From Variovorax paradoxus (lineage in GTDB: Bacteria; Pseudomonadota; Gammaproteobacteria; Burkholderiales; Burkholderiaceae_C), in assembly GCF_902712855.1 (NCBI RefSeq), contig NZ_LR743507.1:3210001-3274000 (forward strand): 64,000 nucleotides of DNA, written 5' to 3'. Position numbers and translations under genes: made by a program. This document shows, piece by piece, positions 1 to 9,272 of the stretch. The notes under the pieces were generated by a model that did no database searches, was not told the origin of the DNA, and was given only the letters and a program-made list of their open reading frames with translations. How positions within the stretch are numbered: position 1 is the first letter of the stretch; every line of letters begins with the position of its first letter.

Positions 1-1
1 G

Positions 2-3000
2 CCGGTGCGCCGCCGCGACGTGCAGGACGTGTTCCTCGGCACCGGCCTCGGCCCTCGCGCCTACGCCATCATCGGGCAGGGCACGATCAGCCGGATCATC
101 GAATCCAAGCCCGAGGAATTGCGCCTGTTCCTGGAAGAGGCCGCGGGCGTCTCCAAGTACAAGGAACGCCGCCGCGAGACTGAGAACCGGCTGGGCGACA
201 CGCGCGAGAACCTCACGCGGGTCGAGGACATCCTTCGCGAACTCAATGCCAATCTCGAGAAGCTCGAGAAGCAGGCCGAGGTGGCGGCACGCTACAACCT
301 GCTTCAGGGCGACGCCACCAGAAAGCAGCACCAGCTGTGGTTCCTGAAGCGCAGCGAAAGCCACGCCGACCAGGCCAGGATCAAGACCGACTCCGAGAAG
401 GCCATCAACGACCTCGAGTCGCGCACTGCCGACCTGCGCCACATCGAGAACGAACTCGAAACCGTGCGCCAGGCCCACTACAGCGCCGGTGACCAAGTGA
501 ACCAGGCGCAGGGCAAGCTCTACGAGGCCAGTGCGGAAGTCGGCCGCCTCGAGGGCGAGATCCGCTTCGTGGTCGAAGGCCGCCAGCGCGTCGAGCAGCG
601 GCTGGTGCAGTTGCGCGAGCAGATGGGCCAGTGGGGCCGCCGCCGCGAAGAGGCCGAAGCCGAGATCGAGACGCTGGCGGGTGCCGGTGTCGATGCCGAG
701 GAGCAGGCCATCCTGCTGGCTGCACAGCTCGAGGAACACGACGCGCGCATGCCCGATCTCGAAGAGGCGGTGCAGCGTGCCCAGGACGAAGCCAATGCGC
801 AGCGAACGACCGTGTCGCAGGTGCAGCAGCAGATTCAGGTGCTGGCCGCCGACCAGCGCAACATCGAAGAGCAGAGCCGCCAGCTCACGCAGCGCAGCGA
901 GCGCCTGCGTGCCGACCAGAATGCGCTGGCTGCGCCCGACGAAGCCCGCCTGGTCGACATGCAGGAGCAGCACGCCGCTGCGCAGGAAGCCGCCAGCGAA
1001 GCAGATGCGCGCTTGCAGGAGCTGCAGGAGACCGTGCCGCAGCTCGACGACGATCGCCGTGCGAAGCAGCAGGCCGTCAACACCGAAGGCGCGCGCCACG
1101 CCGAGTTCTCGGCCCGCCTCGAGGCATTGCGCGCGCTGCAGGAAAAGGTCAAGACCGACGGCAAGCTCGCGCCCTGGCTCGCCAAGCATGGCCTCGACGG
1201 GCTGCAGGGCCTCTGGAGCCGCATCCACATCGAGCAGGGCTGGGAAAACGCGCTCGAATCGGCACTGCGAGAACGCTTGGGCGCGCTCGAGGTCAGCCGG
1301 CTTGAAATGGTGCGTGCGTTCGGCAACGACGCGCCGCCCGCCAAGCTCGCTTTCTATAGCCCGCCAGCCGCCGGTGTGCCCGAGGGGGCCGCGGCACTGC
1401 CGCGCCTGTCGAGCCTGCTGAGGCTGAACGACGCCGGCCAGCAAGCCCTGTTGACCGACTGGCTGCACGGCTGCTACACCGCCGCGAGCTTCGAGGAGGC
1501 GCTGGCCCAGCGCGCCACGCTGCAGCCTGGAGAAATGATCTATGTGCAGAGCGGCCATGCCGTGTCCGCGCACAGCGTCAATTTCTACGCCCCCGACTCC
1601 GAACAGGCCGGCCTGCTGGCCCGCCAGCAGGAAATGGAAAACCTGGAGCGCCAGCTGCGCGCCCAGACGCTCATCACCGACGAATCGCGCACTGCGCTGG
1701 TTCGTGCCGAAGCGGCCTACGCCGATGCAGCGCAGCGCCTTGTCACCGCGCGCCGCGAAGCCGCAGAGACCCAGGGTCGTGCGCACGAGCTGCAGGTCGA
1801 GACGTTGCGCATGACGCAGCTTGCCGAACAGACCCGTGCGCGCAGCGAGCAGCTGGCCAACGACCTCGGCGAGGTCGACGCCCAGCTCGAGGAACTGCAG
1901 GAGCGCCGCATCGCCGCAGAAGGCCGCTTCGAAGAGCTTGACATGCAGCTGGCCGACAGCCAGGAGCGCCACGCCCAGCTCGACGAGCGCGTCATCGAGG
2001 CCGGGCGCGCGCTGAACGCGAGCCGCGAGCAGCACCGCAGTCTCGAGCGCCAGGCGCAGGAAGCCACTTTCTCGCAGCGCACGCTCGAAGCCCGCCGGGG
2101 CGAGCTCAACCGCTCCATCGAGACCGCCGCGCAGCAGGTGGTGTCGCTCACCGACGAAGACGAGCGCGCCCGCGCCGAACTGGGTCGTCTTTCGGACGCC
2201 GCAGCGCAGGCAGGCCTGCAGGACGCACTGGCACTCAAGCTCGAGCGCGAAGGCGCGCTGGGTGCGGCGCGCAGCCAGTACGACGACCTCACGCTGAAGC
2301 TTCGCGCCAGCGACGAGCGCCGGCTGCAGCTGGAGCGCGAGCTCGATCCGCTGCGCCAGCGCATCACCGAATTCCAGCTGAAGGAACAGGCCGCGCGCCT
2401 GGGTGTCGAGCAATACCAGCAGCTGCTCGACGATGCCGGCGCCGATCTCGAGGCCATCGCGCAGTCGATCGAAACCGAGAAGGTCAGGCTCACCGGCCTG
2501 CAGGGCGAGATCGACCGCCTCAATCGCGAAGTGGTCGCGCTCGGCGCGGTCAACCTGGCCGCTCTCGACGAACTGGCCATTGCCAGCGAGCGCAAGACAT
2601 TCCTCGACGCGCAGTCGGCCGACCTGAACGAAGCCATCGGCACCCTCGAGGACGCCATCCGCAAGATCGACGCCGAGACGCGCGACCTGCTCGGCGGCAC
2701 CTTCAAGATCGTCAACGACCACTTCAGCCGCATGTTCCCCGAGCTCTTCGGCGGCGGCAACGCCAAGCTGATGATGACCGGCGACGAGATCCTCGACTCG
2801 GGCGTGCAGGTCATGGCGCAGCCGCCCGGCAAGAAGAACCAGACCATCCACCTGCTCTCGGGCGGCGAGAAAGCGCTTACCGCCATCGCGCTGGTGTTCG
2901 CGATCTTCCAGCTCAACCCCGCCCCGTTCTGCCTGCTCGACGAAGTGGACGCGCCGCTGGACGACGCCAACACCGAGCGCTATGCCAAACTCGTCTCCGC

Positions 3001-3157
3001 CATGAGCCGCGAAACCCAGTTCCTCTTCATCAGCCACAACAAGATCGCCATGGAAATGGCCGAACAGCTGATCGGCGTGACGATGCAGGAGCAGGGCGTG
3101 TCGCGCATCGTGGCGGTCGACATGGAGTCGGCGGTCTCGATGGTCGAAGCCGCTTGA
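2..3157 (+). CDS. smc: Chromosome partition protein SMC (5' truncated)
   Basis: ATPase that organises and segregates the chromosome as a V-shaped coiled-coil dimer. The visible 1,050 or so residues open inside the N-terminal head at a segment typical of SMC (RRRDVQDVFLGTGLGPRAY). About 120 residues including Walker A lie before the window, so the in-frame GTG at base 5 is not the start. Long Glu/Arg/Gln/Ala-rich coiled coils flank a hinge near visible residues 390-550. The C-terminal head carries the ABC signature LLSGGEKAL near 950 and Walker B CLLDEVDAPLDD near 978. The next gene starts 13 bases after the stop, so smc and zipA are probably co-transcribed. Confidence 0.97.
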   Translation, partial: PVRRRDVQDVFLGTGLGPRAYAIIGQGTISRIIESKPEELRLFLEEAAGVSKYKERRRETENRLGDTRENLTRVEDILRELNANLEKLEKQAEVAARYNLLQGDATRKQHQLWFLKRSESHADQARIKTDSEKAINDLESRTADLRHIENELETVRQAHYSAGDQVNQAQGKLYEASAEVGRLEGEIRFVVEGRQRVEQRLVQLREQMGQWGRRREEAEAEIETLAGAGVDAEEQAILLAAQLEEHDARMPDLEEAVQRAQDEANAQRTTVSQVQQQIQVLAADQRNIEEQSRQLTQRSERLRADQNALAAPDEARLVDMQEQHAAAQEAASEADARLQELQETVPQLDDDRRAKQQAVNTEGARHAEFSARLEALRALQEKVKTDGKLAPWLAKHGLDGLQGLWSRIHIEQGWENALESALRERLGALEVSRLEMVRAFGNDAPPAKLAFYSPPAAGVPEGAAALPRLSSLLRLNDAGQQALLTDWLHGCYTAASFEEALAQRATLQPGEMIYVQSGHAVSAHSVNFYAPDSEQAGLLARQQEMENLERQLRAQTLITDESRTALVRAEAAYADAAQRLVTARREAAETQGRAHELQVETLRMTQLAEQTRARSEQLANDLGEVDAQLEELQERRIAAEGRFEELDMQLADSQERHAQLDERVIEAGRALNASREQHRSLERQAQEATFSQRTLEARRGELNRSIETAAQQVVSLTDEDERARAELGRLSDAAAQAGLQDALALKLEREGALGAARSQYDDLTLKLRASDERRLQLERELDPLRQRITEFQLKEQAARLGVEQYQQLLDDAGADLEAIAQSIETEKVRLTGLQGEIDRLNREVVALGAVNLAALDELAIASERKTFLDAQSADLNEAIGTLEDAIRKIDAETRDLLGGTFKIVNDHFSRMFPELFGGGNAKLMMTGDEILDSGVQVMAQPPGKKNQTIHLLSGGEKALTAIALVFAIFQLNPAPFCLLDEVDAPLDDANTERYAKLVSAMSRETQFLFISHNKIAMEMAEQLIGVTMQEQGVSRIVAVDMESAVSMVEAA

Positions 3158-3170
3158 GCCGAGCGGCCCC

Positions 3171-4274
3171 ATGAGCAATCTCACTCTCGCCCTGGCCATC
3201 CTCGGCGGCCTCGTTCTCGCGGCCGTCGTTGCCTACAACACGCTGATGTCGCGCCGCAATGCGCCGCGCCAGCCCGACGCGGTCGACATCGCGCTCGACG
3301 AAGCCGAGCGCGCCATGTCGGCCCCGCCCGACGGTCCGGAGCCCGTGCTGCATGTCGATCCGAACCAGGTGCCGTCCAACGACCGCCACGAACCCCTGTT
3401 CGACCCCGACCTGCCGGCCCCCAGTGGCGTGCCCGTGCCGACAGGCGAGCGCCGCGGCGGCCTCGACCCGCTGATCGACGTGATCGCCCCGATCTCGCTC
3501 GACGGCCTGGCTTCGGGCGACGCCGCCATTGCCGCCATGCCGCCGACGCGGCGTGCGGGCAGCAAGCCGGTGGCGATCGAAGGGCTCAACGAACACACCG
3601 GGCAATGGGAGCCGCCAGTGGCCGGACAGCGCTACAGCGCCTTCCAGGTCGGTGTGCAACTGGCCAACCGCACCGGCGCGCTCAACGAGATCGAGTATTC
3701 CGAATTCGTGGTGAAGGCCCAGGCCTTCGCCGACGCCGTCAATGGCGCGCCCGAGTTTCCGGAGATGCTCGACGAGGTGGCGCGCGCCCGCGAGCTCGAC
3801 CAGTTCGCGAGCGCGCACGATGCCCAGCTGGGCTTCGTGCTGCGCGCGCTGCACGCGGCGTGGAGTCCCGGCTACGTGCAGCAGAACGCCGCGCGACTGG
3901 GCTTCGTGGCGGGCATCATTCCTGGGCGCATGGTGCTGCCGACCAGCGAAGCCGGTCTGCCGCCGATCCTCGGGCTGGCCTTTGACACGCAGGCCGCGCT
4001 GGCCGACGATCCCGCCCAGTCGGCCATTCGCGAACTGAGCCTGAGCCTCGACGTGCCGCAGGTCGACCGCGGCGAACAGCCGTTCGACCGCATGCGCGAG
4101 ATCGCCTCCACGCTGGCGCGCGAGATGGACGGCGTGGTCACCGACAGCGACGGCCAGTTGCTGCGCGAAGAGACCATGGACGTCATCGGCACCGATCTCG
4201 AGCAGCTCTACGACACGCTCGATGCGCGCGACCTGGCGGCGGGCTCGCCGCTGGCGCGGCGCCTCTTCAGCTAA
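3171..4274 (+). CDS. zipA: ZipA-like cell division protein
   Basis: Predicted inner-membrane protein of the division ring that tethers FtsZ. The 367 residues start with one N-terminal membrane helix (about residues 5-22, LALAILGGLVLAAVVAY) and no cleavable signal, then a Pro-rich, acidic linker to about residue 150, then a C-terminal region (about 200-360) that fits the ZipA FtsZ-binding domain. Sequence similarity to enterobacterial ZipA is weak, so the call leans on architecture and on the smc-zipA-ligA order, which I recall as common in beta- and gammaproteobacteria. ATG at 3171 gives the membrane helix at the very N-terminus. Confidence 0.82.
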   Translation: MSNLTLALAILGGLVLAAVVAYNTLMSRRNAPRQPDAVDIALDEAERAMSAPPDGPEPVLHVDPNQVPSNDRHEPLFDPDLPAPSGVPVPTGERRGGLDPLIDVIAPISLDGLASGDAAIAAMPPTRRAGSKPVAIEGLNEHTGQWEPPVAGQRYSAFQVGVQLANRTGALNEIEYSEFVVKAQAFADAVNGAPEFPEMLDEVARARELDQFASAHDAQLGFVLRALHAAWSPGYVQQNAARLGFVAGIIPGRMVLPTSEAGLPPILGLAFDTQAALADDPAQSAIRELSLSLDVPQVDRGEQPFDRMREIASTLAREMDGVVTDSDGQLLREETMDVIGTDLEQLYDTLDARDLAAGSPLARRLFS

Positions 4275-4296
4275 TTCCGATTTCCGGGAGACACCC

Positions 4297-6393
4297 ATGA
4301 CGACGCGCGACGAAGCCGCACGCGAAGCCGCTGCACTGAGCGAACAGCTGCACCGGCACGCCCATCTCTATTACGTGCTCGATGCGCCCGAATTGCCGGA
4401 CGCGGAGTACGACAAGCTGTTCCAGCGCCTGCAGGCGATCGAGGGCGAGTTTCCCGACCTGCGGACACCCGACTCGCCGACGCAGCGCGTGGGCGGCAAG
4501 GTGCTCGACGGCTTCACCAAGGTGCGCCACAAGGTGCCGATGCTGTCCATCCGCACGGAAACCGACATCACGCCCGGCGGCGCGAGCGCCTTCGATGCGC
4601 GCGTGCGCCGCGAACTCGGGCTGGCCGAGGACGGGCCGCAGGTCTCGTACGTCTGCGAGCTCAAGTTCGACGGCCTGGCGATGAACCTGCGCTACGAGAA
4701 CGGCGTGCTGGTGCAGGCCGCCACGCGCGGCGACGGCGAGGTGGGCGAGGACGTCACGCAGAACATCCGCACGGTGCGCGAGATTCCGCTGCGCCTGGCC
4801 GGCAATGCGCCGCCGGTGGTCGAGGTGCGCGGTGAGGTCTACATGAAGCGCGCCGATTTCGACTCGCTCAACGAGCGCCAGCGCCTGAAGATCGCAGAGG
4901 GGCTGAAGAACGAGAAGGTGTTCGTCAATCCGCGCAATGCCGCGGCCGGTGCGGTGCGCCAGCTCGATCCGGCGATCGCGGCGGCGCGTCCGCTGAGCTT
5001 CTTCGCCTACGGGCTGGGCGAGGTCACGCCCGCAGCCGAAGGCGGCCCCGACTGCCCGACGCAGTTCGACTGGCTGCAGCAGTTCCATGCCTGGGGGTTT
5101 CCGGTTGCCACGCAGACTGCGCGGGCGACAGGTGCTATCGAACTGATAGCGTTCCATGAAAACATCGGCCGCCAGCGCGACGCCTTGCCCTACGACATCG
5201 ACGGCGTGGTCTACAAGGTCGACAGCATCGAACTGCAGCGGCAACTGGGTTTCGTCTCGCGCGAGCCGCGCTGGGCCGTGGCCCACAAATACCCGGCGCA
5301 GGAGCAACTGACCGAGGTGCTCGGTATCGAGATCCAGGTCGGCCGCACCGGCAAGCTCACGCCGGTGGCCAAGCTCGCGCCGGTGTTCGTCGGCGGCGTG
5401 ACCGTCACCAACGCCACGCTGCACAACGAGGACGAGGCGCGACGCAAGGACGTGCGCGTGGGCGACACGGTGATCGTGCGCCGCGCCGGCGACGTGATTC
5501 CCGAAGTGGTGGGTGTGGTGCCCGAAAGCCTCGCCAAGCCCGAAGGCGAGCGCGGCGCGCAATTCACCATGCCGCACAAGTGCCCTGTGTGCGACTCGGA
5601 GGCCGTGCGAGAAGAGGGCGAGGTCGACTACCGCTGCACCGGCGGCCTGTTCTGCGCGGCGCAGCGCAAGGAGGCCATCCTGCACTTCGCGGCGCGCCGC
5701 GCGGTCGACGTCGACGGCCTGGGCGACAAGCTGGTCGAGCAGCTGGTGGACGCCAACCTGATCCGCACCTTGCCCGATCTCTACAAGCTGGGCTTTACCA
5801 CGCTCGCCGGGCTGGAGCGCATGGCGGAAAAGTCGGCCAAGAATCTGGTCGATGCGCTCGAAGCGTCGAAGAAGACCACGCTGCCGCGCTTCCTTTTCGG
5901 ACTGGGCATTCGCCACGTGGGTGAGAGCACCGCGAAGGATCTGGCCAAGCATTTCGGCAAGCTCGACGCGATCATGGACGCGACCGAAGAGCAACTGCTC
6001 GAGGTGAACGATGTCGGTCCGGTGGTGGCGCAAAGCCTTCGCACGTTCTTCGACCAGCCGCACAACCGTGAGGTGGTCGAGCAGCTGCGCGCCTGCGGCT
6101 TGAGCTGGGAAGAGGGCGAGCCCGCCGCGCGCGCGCCGAAGCCGCTGGCGGGCCTGACCTTCGTGATCACCGGTACCCTTCCTACGCTGGGCCGCGACGA
6201 GGCGAAGGATAAATTGGAGGCAGCCGGCGCGAAGGTGTCCGGCTCCGTCAGCAAGAAGACCCACTACCTCGTTGCCGGCGAAGAGGCCGGGAGCAAGCTC
6301 GACAAGGCGCGCGAAAACGGTGTCGAGGTGATCGACGAGGCACGTATGCTGGAGATCATCGCCAACGGTGCGCCGCAGCCCCGGGAATCATGA
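4297..6393 (+). CDS. ligA: NAD-dependent DNA ligase LigA
   Basis: Seals nicks during replication and repair, using NAD+ to adenylate itself. The 698-residue protein has the usual order: an N-terminal Ia domain with YYVLDAPELPDAEYD, the adenylation motif CELKFDG with the nucleophile at Lys123, an OB fold, a four-Cys zinc finger (Cys429, 432, 447, 453), helix-hairpin-helix repeats, and a C-terminal BRCT domain from about residue 615 (KPLAGLTFVITGTLP). The frame is open further upstream, but the ATG at 4297 follows CGGGAG at a good distance and begins at the conserved N-terminus. It starts 22 bases after the zipA stop. Confidence 0.98.
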   Translation: MTTRDEAAREAAALSEQLHRHAHLYYVLDAPELPDAEYDKLFQRLQAIEGEFPDLRTPDSPTQRVGGKVLDGFTKVRHKVPMLSIRTETDITPGGASAFDARVRRELGLAEDGPQVSYVCELKFDGLAMNLRYENGVLVQAATRGDGEVGEDVTQNIRTVREIPLRLAGNAPPVVEVRGEVYMKRADFDSLNERQRLKIAEGLKNEKVFVNPRNAAAGAVRQLDPAIAAARPLSFFAYGLGEVTPAAEGGPDCPTQFDWLQQFHAWGFPVATQTARATGAIELIAFHENIGRQRDALPYDIDGVVYKVDSIELQRQLGFVSREPRWAVAHKYPAQEQLTEVLGIEIQVGRTGKLTPVAKLAPVFVGGVTVTNATLHNEDEARRKDVRVGDTVIVRRAGDVIPEVVGVVPESLAKPEGERGAQFTMPHKCPVCDSEAVREEGEVDYRCTGGLFCAAQRKEAILHFAARRAVDVDGLGDKLVEQLVDANLIRTLPDLYKLGFTTLAGLERMAEKSAKNLVDALEASKKTTLPRFLFGLGIRHVGESTAKDLAKHFGKLDAIMDATEEQLLEVNDVGPVVAQSLRTFFDQPHNREVVEQLRACGLSWEEGEPAARAPKPLAGLTFVITGTLPTLGRDEAKDKLEAAGAKVSGSVSKKTHYLVAGEEAGSKLDKARENGVEVIDEARMLEIIANGAPQPRES
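5134..5150. repeat. Small palindrome GCTATC-N5-GATAGC inside ligA
   Basis: A perfect 6-base inverted repeat with a 5-base centre (GAACT) lies within the ligA reading frame and encodes part of AIELIA. It is noticeably more AT-rich than the surrounding sequence. I recall short GCTATC...GATAGC elements as dispersed repeats in Comamonadaceae genomes; that is memory, not something this window shows, because I found no second full copy here. Confidence 0.4.
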
Positions 6394-6504
6394 GCTGAAG
6401 GCCGGCTCTCTTTACCGGGCGTTACGCGACTTCATCGGAGCGCAGTCAACAGGGTCTACAACCTGGCGTTGAACGATAACTGAAGGCCATAAGGAGAGTC
6501 CCTC

Positions 6505-6930
6505 ATGCAAAAAATTCGAGTTCTTGGTGCCTGCGTTGCACTCGGCGGCGTTGCGCTGCTGACGGGTTGCGTGGGCGTTCCCGGCGACCCGTACTACGCG
6601 GGTGGCTACAGCGGGGGCTATTCTTCGGGGCCTTACTACAGCGAACCGGCACCGGTCGTGGTGCCGGCACCCGTGTACATCAACGGTGGCGGCTACTACG
6701 AGCGTCGCCCGTACTATGGCGACCGCCCTTACTACGGCCGCCCGGGCTATCCGGCGGTGCGACCGGGCTATCCGGCAGGCCGTCCGCCGAACTGGAATGG
6801 CGGTGGCCGGCCCCCGGTCGTTGCGCCGGGACGTCCGCCAGTGGGCGTGCCGGGGCAGCAACCGGGCCAGCCGCGCGGCAACGCGCGACTGTGGACGTCA
6901 CCCGACTCCAAGGGCCAGACGCCTCCCTGA
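6505..6930 (+). CDS. Small Gly/Tyr/Pro-rich lipoprotein, function unknown
   Basis: The 141-residue product has a lipoprotein signal peptide with lipobox LLTGC (Cys about residue 20), so it is probably anchored in the outer or inner membrane. The mature part is low-complexity: Tyr/Gly-rich (YYAGGYSGGYSSGPYY), then Pro-rich with RPGYP and GRPP repeats. No enzymatic domain is visible. AAGGAGAG stands 8 bases before the ATG, a strong ribosome site. Similar YXQ-like, Tyr-rich small lipoproteins are usually called hypothetical. The 111 bases between ligA and this gene suggest its own promoter, but I cannot identify one firmly. Confidence 0.8.
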   Translation: MQKIRVLGACVALGGVALLTGCVGVPGDPYYAGGYSGGYSSGPYYSEPAPVVVPAPVYINGGGYYERRPYYGDRPYYGRPGYPAVRPGYPAGRPPNWNGGGRPPVVAPGRPPVGVPGQQPGQPRGNARLWTSPDSKGQTPP

Positions 6931-6974
6931 TCCTGCCGAAGGCGCAGGCGCGAGGCTGTCGCGATAATCCCGCC

Positions 6975-7514
6975 ATGGCCATCCGCGAAATCCTCAAGAT
7001 GGGCGACCCCCGGCTGCTGCGCATTGCGCAGCCGGTTCCCGCCTTCGACACCGACGAACTGCACCTGCTGGTGCGGGACATGTTCGAGACCATGCATGCC
7101 GTCAACGGCGCCGGTCTTGCGGCGCCCCAGATCGGCGTGGACCAGCAGCTTGTGATCTTCGGCACGGACGTCGTCAATCCCCGCTATCCCGACGCACCGC
7201 CGGTGCCGCGCACCGTGCTGTTGAACCCCGTCATCACGCCGCTGGATGACGAGGAAGAAGAGGGCTGGGAGGGATGTCTTTCGGTGCCGGGCCTGCGCGG
7301 CGTGGTACCGCGCTTCTCCAATATCCGCTACACCGGGTTCGACCCTTACGGCGACCCGATCGACCGAGTCGCCACCGGCTTCCATGCGCGCGTGGTGCAG
7401 CACGAAGTCGATCACCTTCTCGGCAAGCTGTACCCGATGCGGGTGCGCGACTTCTCGCGCTTCGGCTACACCGAGGTCCTGTTCCCGGGCCTCGATGCAG
7501 CGGACGACGACTGA
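6975..7514 (+). CDS. def: Peptide deformylase
   Basis: Removes the formyl group from the N-terminal Met of new proteins; a cytosolic Fe/Zn enzyme. All three family motifs are intact in 179 residues: GAGLAAPQIG (about 44-53), EGCLSVP (about 98-104, metal Cys) and QHEVDHLLG (about 142-150, two metal His and the catalytic Glu). The frame is open through the preceding lipoprotein region, but ATG 6975 begins at the conserved MAIREILKMGDPRL. It is not next to fmt, where the main def copy is often found, so it may be a second deformylase. Confidence 0.95.
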   Translation: MAIREILKMGDPRLLRIAQPVPAFDTDELHLLVRDMFETMHAVNGAGLAAPQIGVDQQLVIFGTDVVNPRYPDAPPVPRTVLLNPVITPLDDEEEEGWEGCLSVPGLRGVVPRFSNIRYTGFDPYGDPIDRVATGFHARVVQHEVDHLLGKLYPMRVRDFSRFGYTEVLFPGLDAADDD

Positions 7515-7527
7515 CCTGCCAGGTCAG
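7511..7527. terminator. Short hairpin between converging def and doxX
   Basis: CTGACCT-GCC-AGGTCAG is a perfect 7-base stem with a 3-base loop. It contains the def stop codon and the doxX stop codon, which are only 9 bases apart. On the + strand it runs into TTGTATTTG. It may serve as a compact bidirectional terminator, but there is no real T-tract, so the function is inferred. Confidence 0.4.
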
Positions 7528-7919
7528 TTGTATTTGCTGCTCAGGGCGAAGCGGCCGCCGCCCATGAAGGCCAGCGCGAGCGCCGCGAACAGGAACATGC
7601 CTTGCAGTTCCAGTGCCCAGCCGCCTTGCTTGCCGAGCGAGGTCAGGTCCTTCATGTGAACCAGTGCGAACGCCACCAGCATGTTGATGACCACGATCCA
7701 GGCGGCCGGCCGCGTGTAGAGGCCGATGATCAGCAGCACGGGCGCCACGATCTCACCGATGTAGACCAGGTAGGCCAGCGCGCCCGGCAGCCCGTGTTGG
7801 GCCAGCATGCCGGAGATGAAGCCGACGCCGCCTTGCAGCTTGGCGATGCCGTGCAGCAGGATGAGGACGCCAAGCGAAACGCGCAGGATGAACTTGCCGG
7901 TGTCGTCGGATTTGACCAT
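7524..7919 (-). CDS. DoxX-family membrane protein
   Basis: A 131-residue integral membrane protein with four predicted helices (about 10-28, 48-66, 72-90, 103-122). The N-terminal LRVSLGVLILLHGIAKL and the GEIVAPVLLIIGLYTRPAA segment are typical of the DoxX/DoxD-like family. Members are linked to quinone or thiosulfate chemistry and oxidative stress in some bacteria, but a specific role cannot be given here. The ATG at 7919 opens right at the membrane domain (MVKSDDTGKFILR); longer in-frame extensions upstream are not convincing protein. It is divergent from aapJ and converges on def. Confidence 0.88.
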   Translation of the reverse strand: MVKSDDTGKFILRVSLGVLILLHGIAKLQGGVGFISGMLAQHGLPGALAYLVYIGEIVAPVLLIIGLYTRPAAWIVVINMLVAFALVHMKDLTSLGKQGGWALELQGMFLFAALALAFMGGGRFALSSKYN

Positions 7920-8033
7920 TTGTGTAGGTTCCAGTGGAAGTGATGAGAGGGCCGTATGGTAGTGAACCTGCGGCGTTTTCAGCCAGTGATTTGCGAGGCC
8001 ATGTCGGCGCATATGCATCCAACCGGGCGTTCT

Positions 8034-8063
8034 TTGGCAGAGTCGGGCACCGGCCCGTACACT
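8034..8063 (+). promoter_or_regulatory. Candidate sigma-70 promoter of the aap genes
   Basis: TTGGCA (8034-8039) and TACACT (8058-8063) are separated by 18 bases, and the aapJ ATG follows 31 bases after the -10 with GAGGAG between them. The -35 matches consensus at 5 of 6 and the -10 at 4 of 6. Read by eye only. Confidence 0.5.
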
Positions 8064-8093
8064 GCCTTTTGCTTTCTGTTGAGGAGAACTCCA

Positions 8094-9140
8094 ATGATGA
8101 AGAACCGATTTGCCGGCCTGCGTCCGGCACTGATGGCCGCCGCGTGCGTGGCCGCGCTGGCCTGCGCGGCACCGGCCTTCGCCGGCAAGACGCTCGATGC
8201 GGTCAAGCAGCGCGGCACCGTCAAGTGCGGCGTGACCAACGGCGTGGCGGGCTTTTCGGCGCCGGACACGCAGGGCAACTGGTCGGGCCTCGACGTCGAC
8301 ACCTGCCGTGCCATTGCTGCAGCCGTGCTGGGCGACGGCAAGAAGGTCGACTTCGTCCCGCTCAATTCGCAGCAGCGCTTCTCGGCCCTGCAGGCCGGCG
8401 AGATCGACATCCTCGCGCGCAACACCACCTGGACGCTCACGCGCGACGCTTCGCTGGGATTCAACTTCACCACCATCACCTACTACGACGGCCAAGGTTT
8501 CCTGGTGCCGAAGAAGCTCAAGGTGACGAGCGCGAAGCAGCTGAAGAACGCGACCATCTGCACGCAGTCGGGCACCACCAACGAGAAGAACGTGTCGGAC
8601 TATTTCCGCGCACAGGGCATCCCGGTCAAGACCGTGGTTTTCGAGAGCTTCGAAGCCTCGTTCAAGGCCTTCTTCTCGGGCCGCTGCCAGGCCTTCACGA
8701 CCGATGCCTCGGCGCTGGCGGGCCTGCGCAACAAGGAAGCGCCGAACCCCGACGACTACCTCATCCTGCCCGAGCTCATTTCGAAGGAGCCGCTGGCGCC
8801 GCTGGTGCGCCGCGGCGACGACGAGTGGTTCGCCATCACCAAGTGGGTGCCCAACGCGCTCATCGAGGCCGAGGAGTTCGGCGTGACGCAGGCCAATGCC
8901 GACCAGCTCAAGGCCAGCAGCAAGGACCCGGCGCAGCAGCGCCTGCTGGGCACCGGCGAAGACCTCGGCAAGCTTCTGGGCCTCGACAAGGACTGGTCGT
9001 TCCGCGCGATCAAGGCCGTGGGCAACTACGGCGAGATGTTCGAGCGCAACGTCGGGCCGAAATCGGTGCTGAAGCTGCCACGCGGCTCGAACAACCTCTG
9101 GAGCAAGGGCGGCCTCATCTACGCACCGCCGGTCAGGTAG
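8094..9140 (+). CDS. aapJ: General L-amino acid ABC transporter, periplasmic binding protein AapJ
   Basis: Captures a broad range of L-amino acids in the periplasm for the AapQ/AapM permease. A Sec signal peptide (about residues 1-30, ending PAFAG) precedes a family-3 solute-binding fold. Hallmarks of the AapJ subfamily include VKCGVTNGVAGFS, SALQAGEIDILARNTTWTLTRD and a long mature chain of about 318 residues. Start chosen at ATG 8094 because GAGGAG ends 7 bases before it; ATG 8097 differs by one residue. It is followed by the two permease genes after a 132-base gap that holds an extragenic repeat. Confidence 0.94.
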   Translation: MMKNRFAGLRPALMAAACVAALACAAPAFAGKTLDAVKQRGTVKCGVTNGVAGFSAPDTQGNWSGLDVDTCRAIAAAVLGDGKKVDFVPLNSQQRFSALQAGEIDILARNTTWTLTRDASLGFNFTTITYYDGQGFLVPKKLKVTSAKQLKNATICTQSGTTNEKNVSDYFRAQGIPVKTVVFESFEASFKAFFSGRCQAFTTDASALAGLRNKEAPNPDDYLILPELISKEPLAPLVRRGDDEWFAITKWVPNALIEAEEFGVTQANADQLKASSKDPAQQRLLGTGEDLGKLLGLDKDWSFRAIKAVGNYGEMFERNVGPKSVLKLPRGSNNLWSKGGLIYAPPVR

Positions 9141-9149
9141 TGGCTCCCG

Positions 9150-9240
9150 CAGGCTTCGCGCACTTCGCATCGCTGCGTCTTCCCCCTCGCCGGGGGCCAC
9201 ACCTGTTGCTTGGCAACGCCGGTTCCGCGGTGGTCCCGGC
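9150..9240 (+). repeat. Extragenic hairpin repeat, copy A
   Basis: This copy starts 9 bases after the aapJ stop. It matches the 57.0 kb and 62.1 kb copies in order: CAGGCTTCGCGCACTTCG, a C5/G5 hairpin (CCCCCTCGCCGGGGG), ACACCTG, a second small hairpin, and GGTTCCGCGGTGGT. The second stem here is TTGC-TTG-GCAA, whereas the other copies have CCGGC/GCCGG, so pairing is kept although the bases differ. Confidence 0.75.
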
Positions 9241-9272
9241 CCGGACTGTGGGTGGCACCGGAGGTCGCGGCG

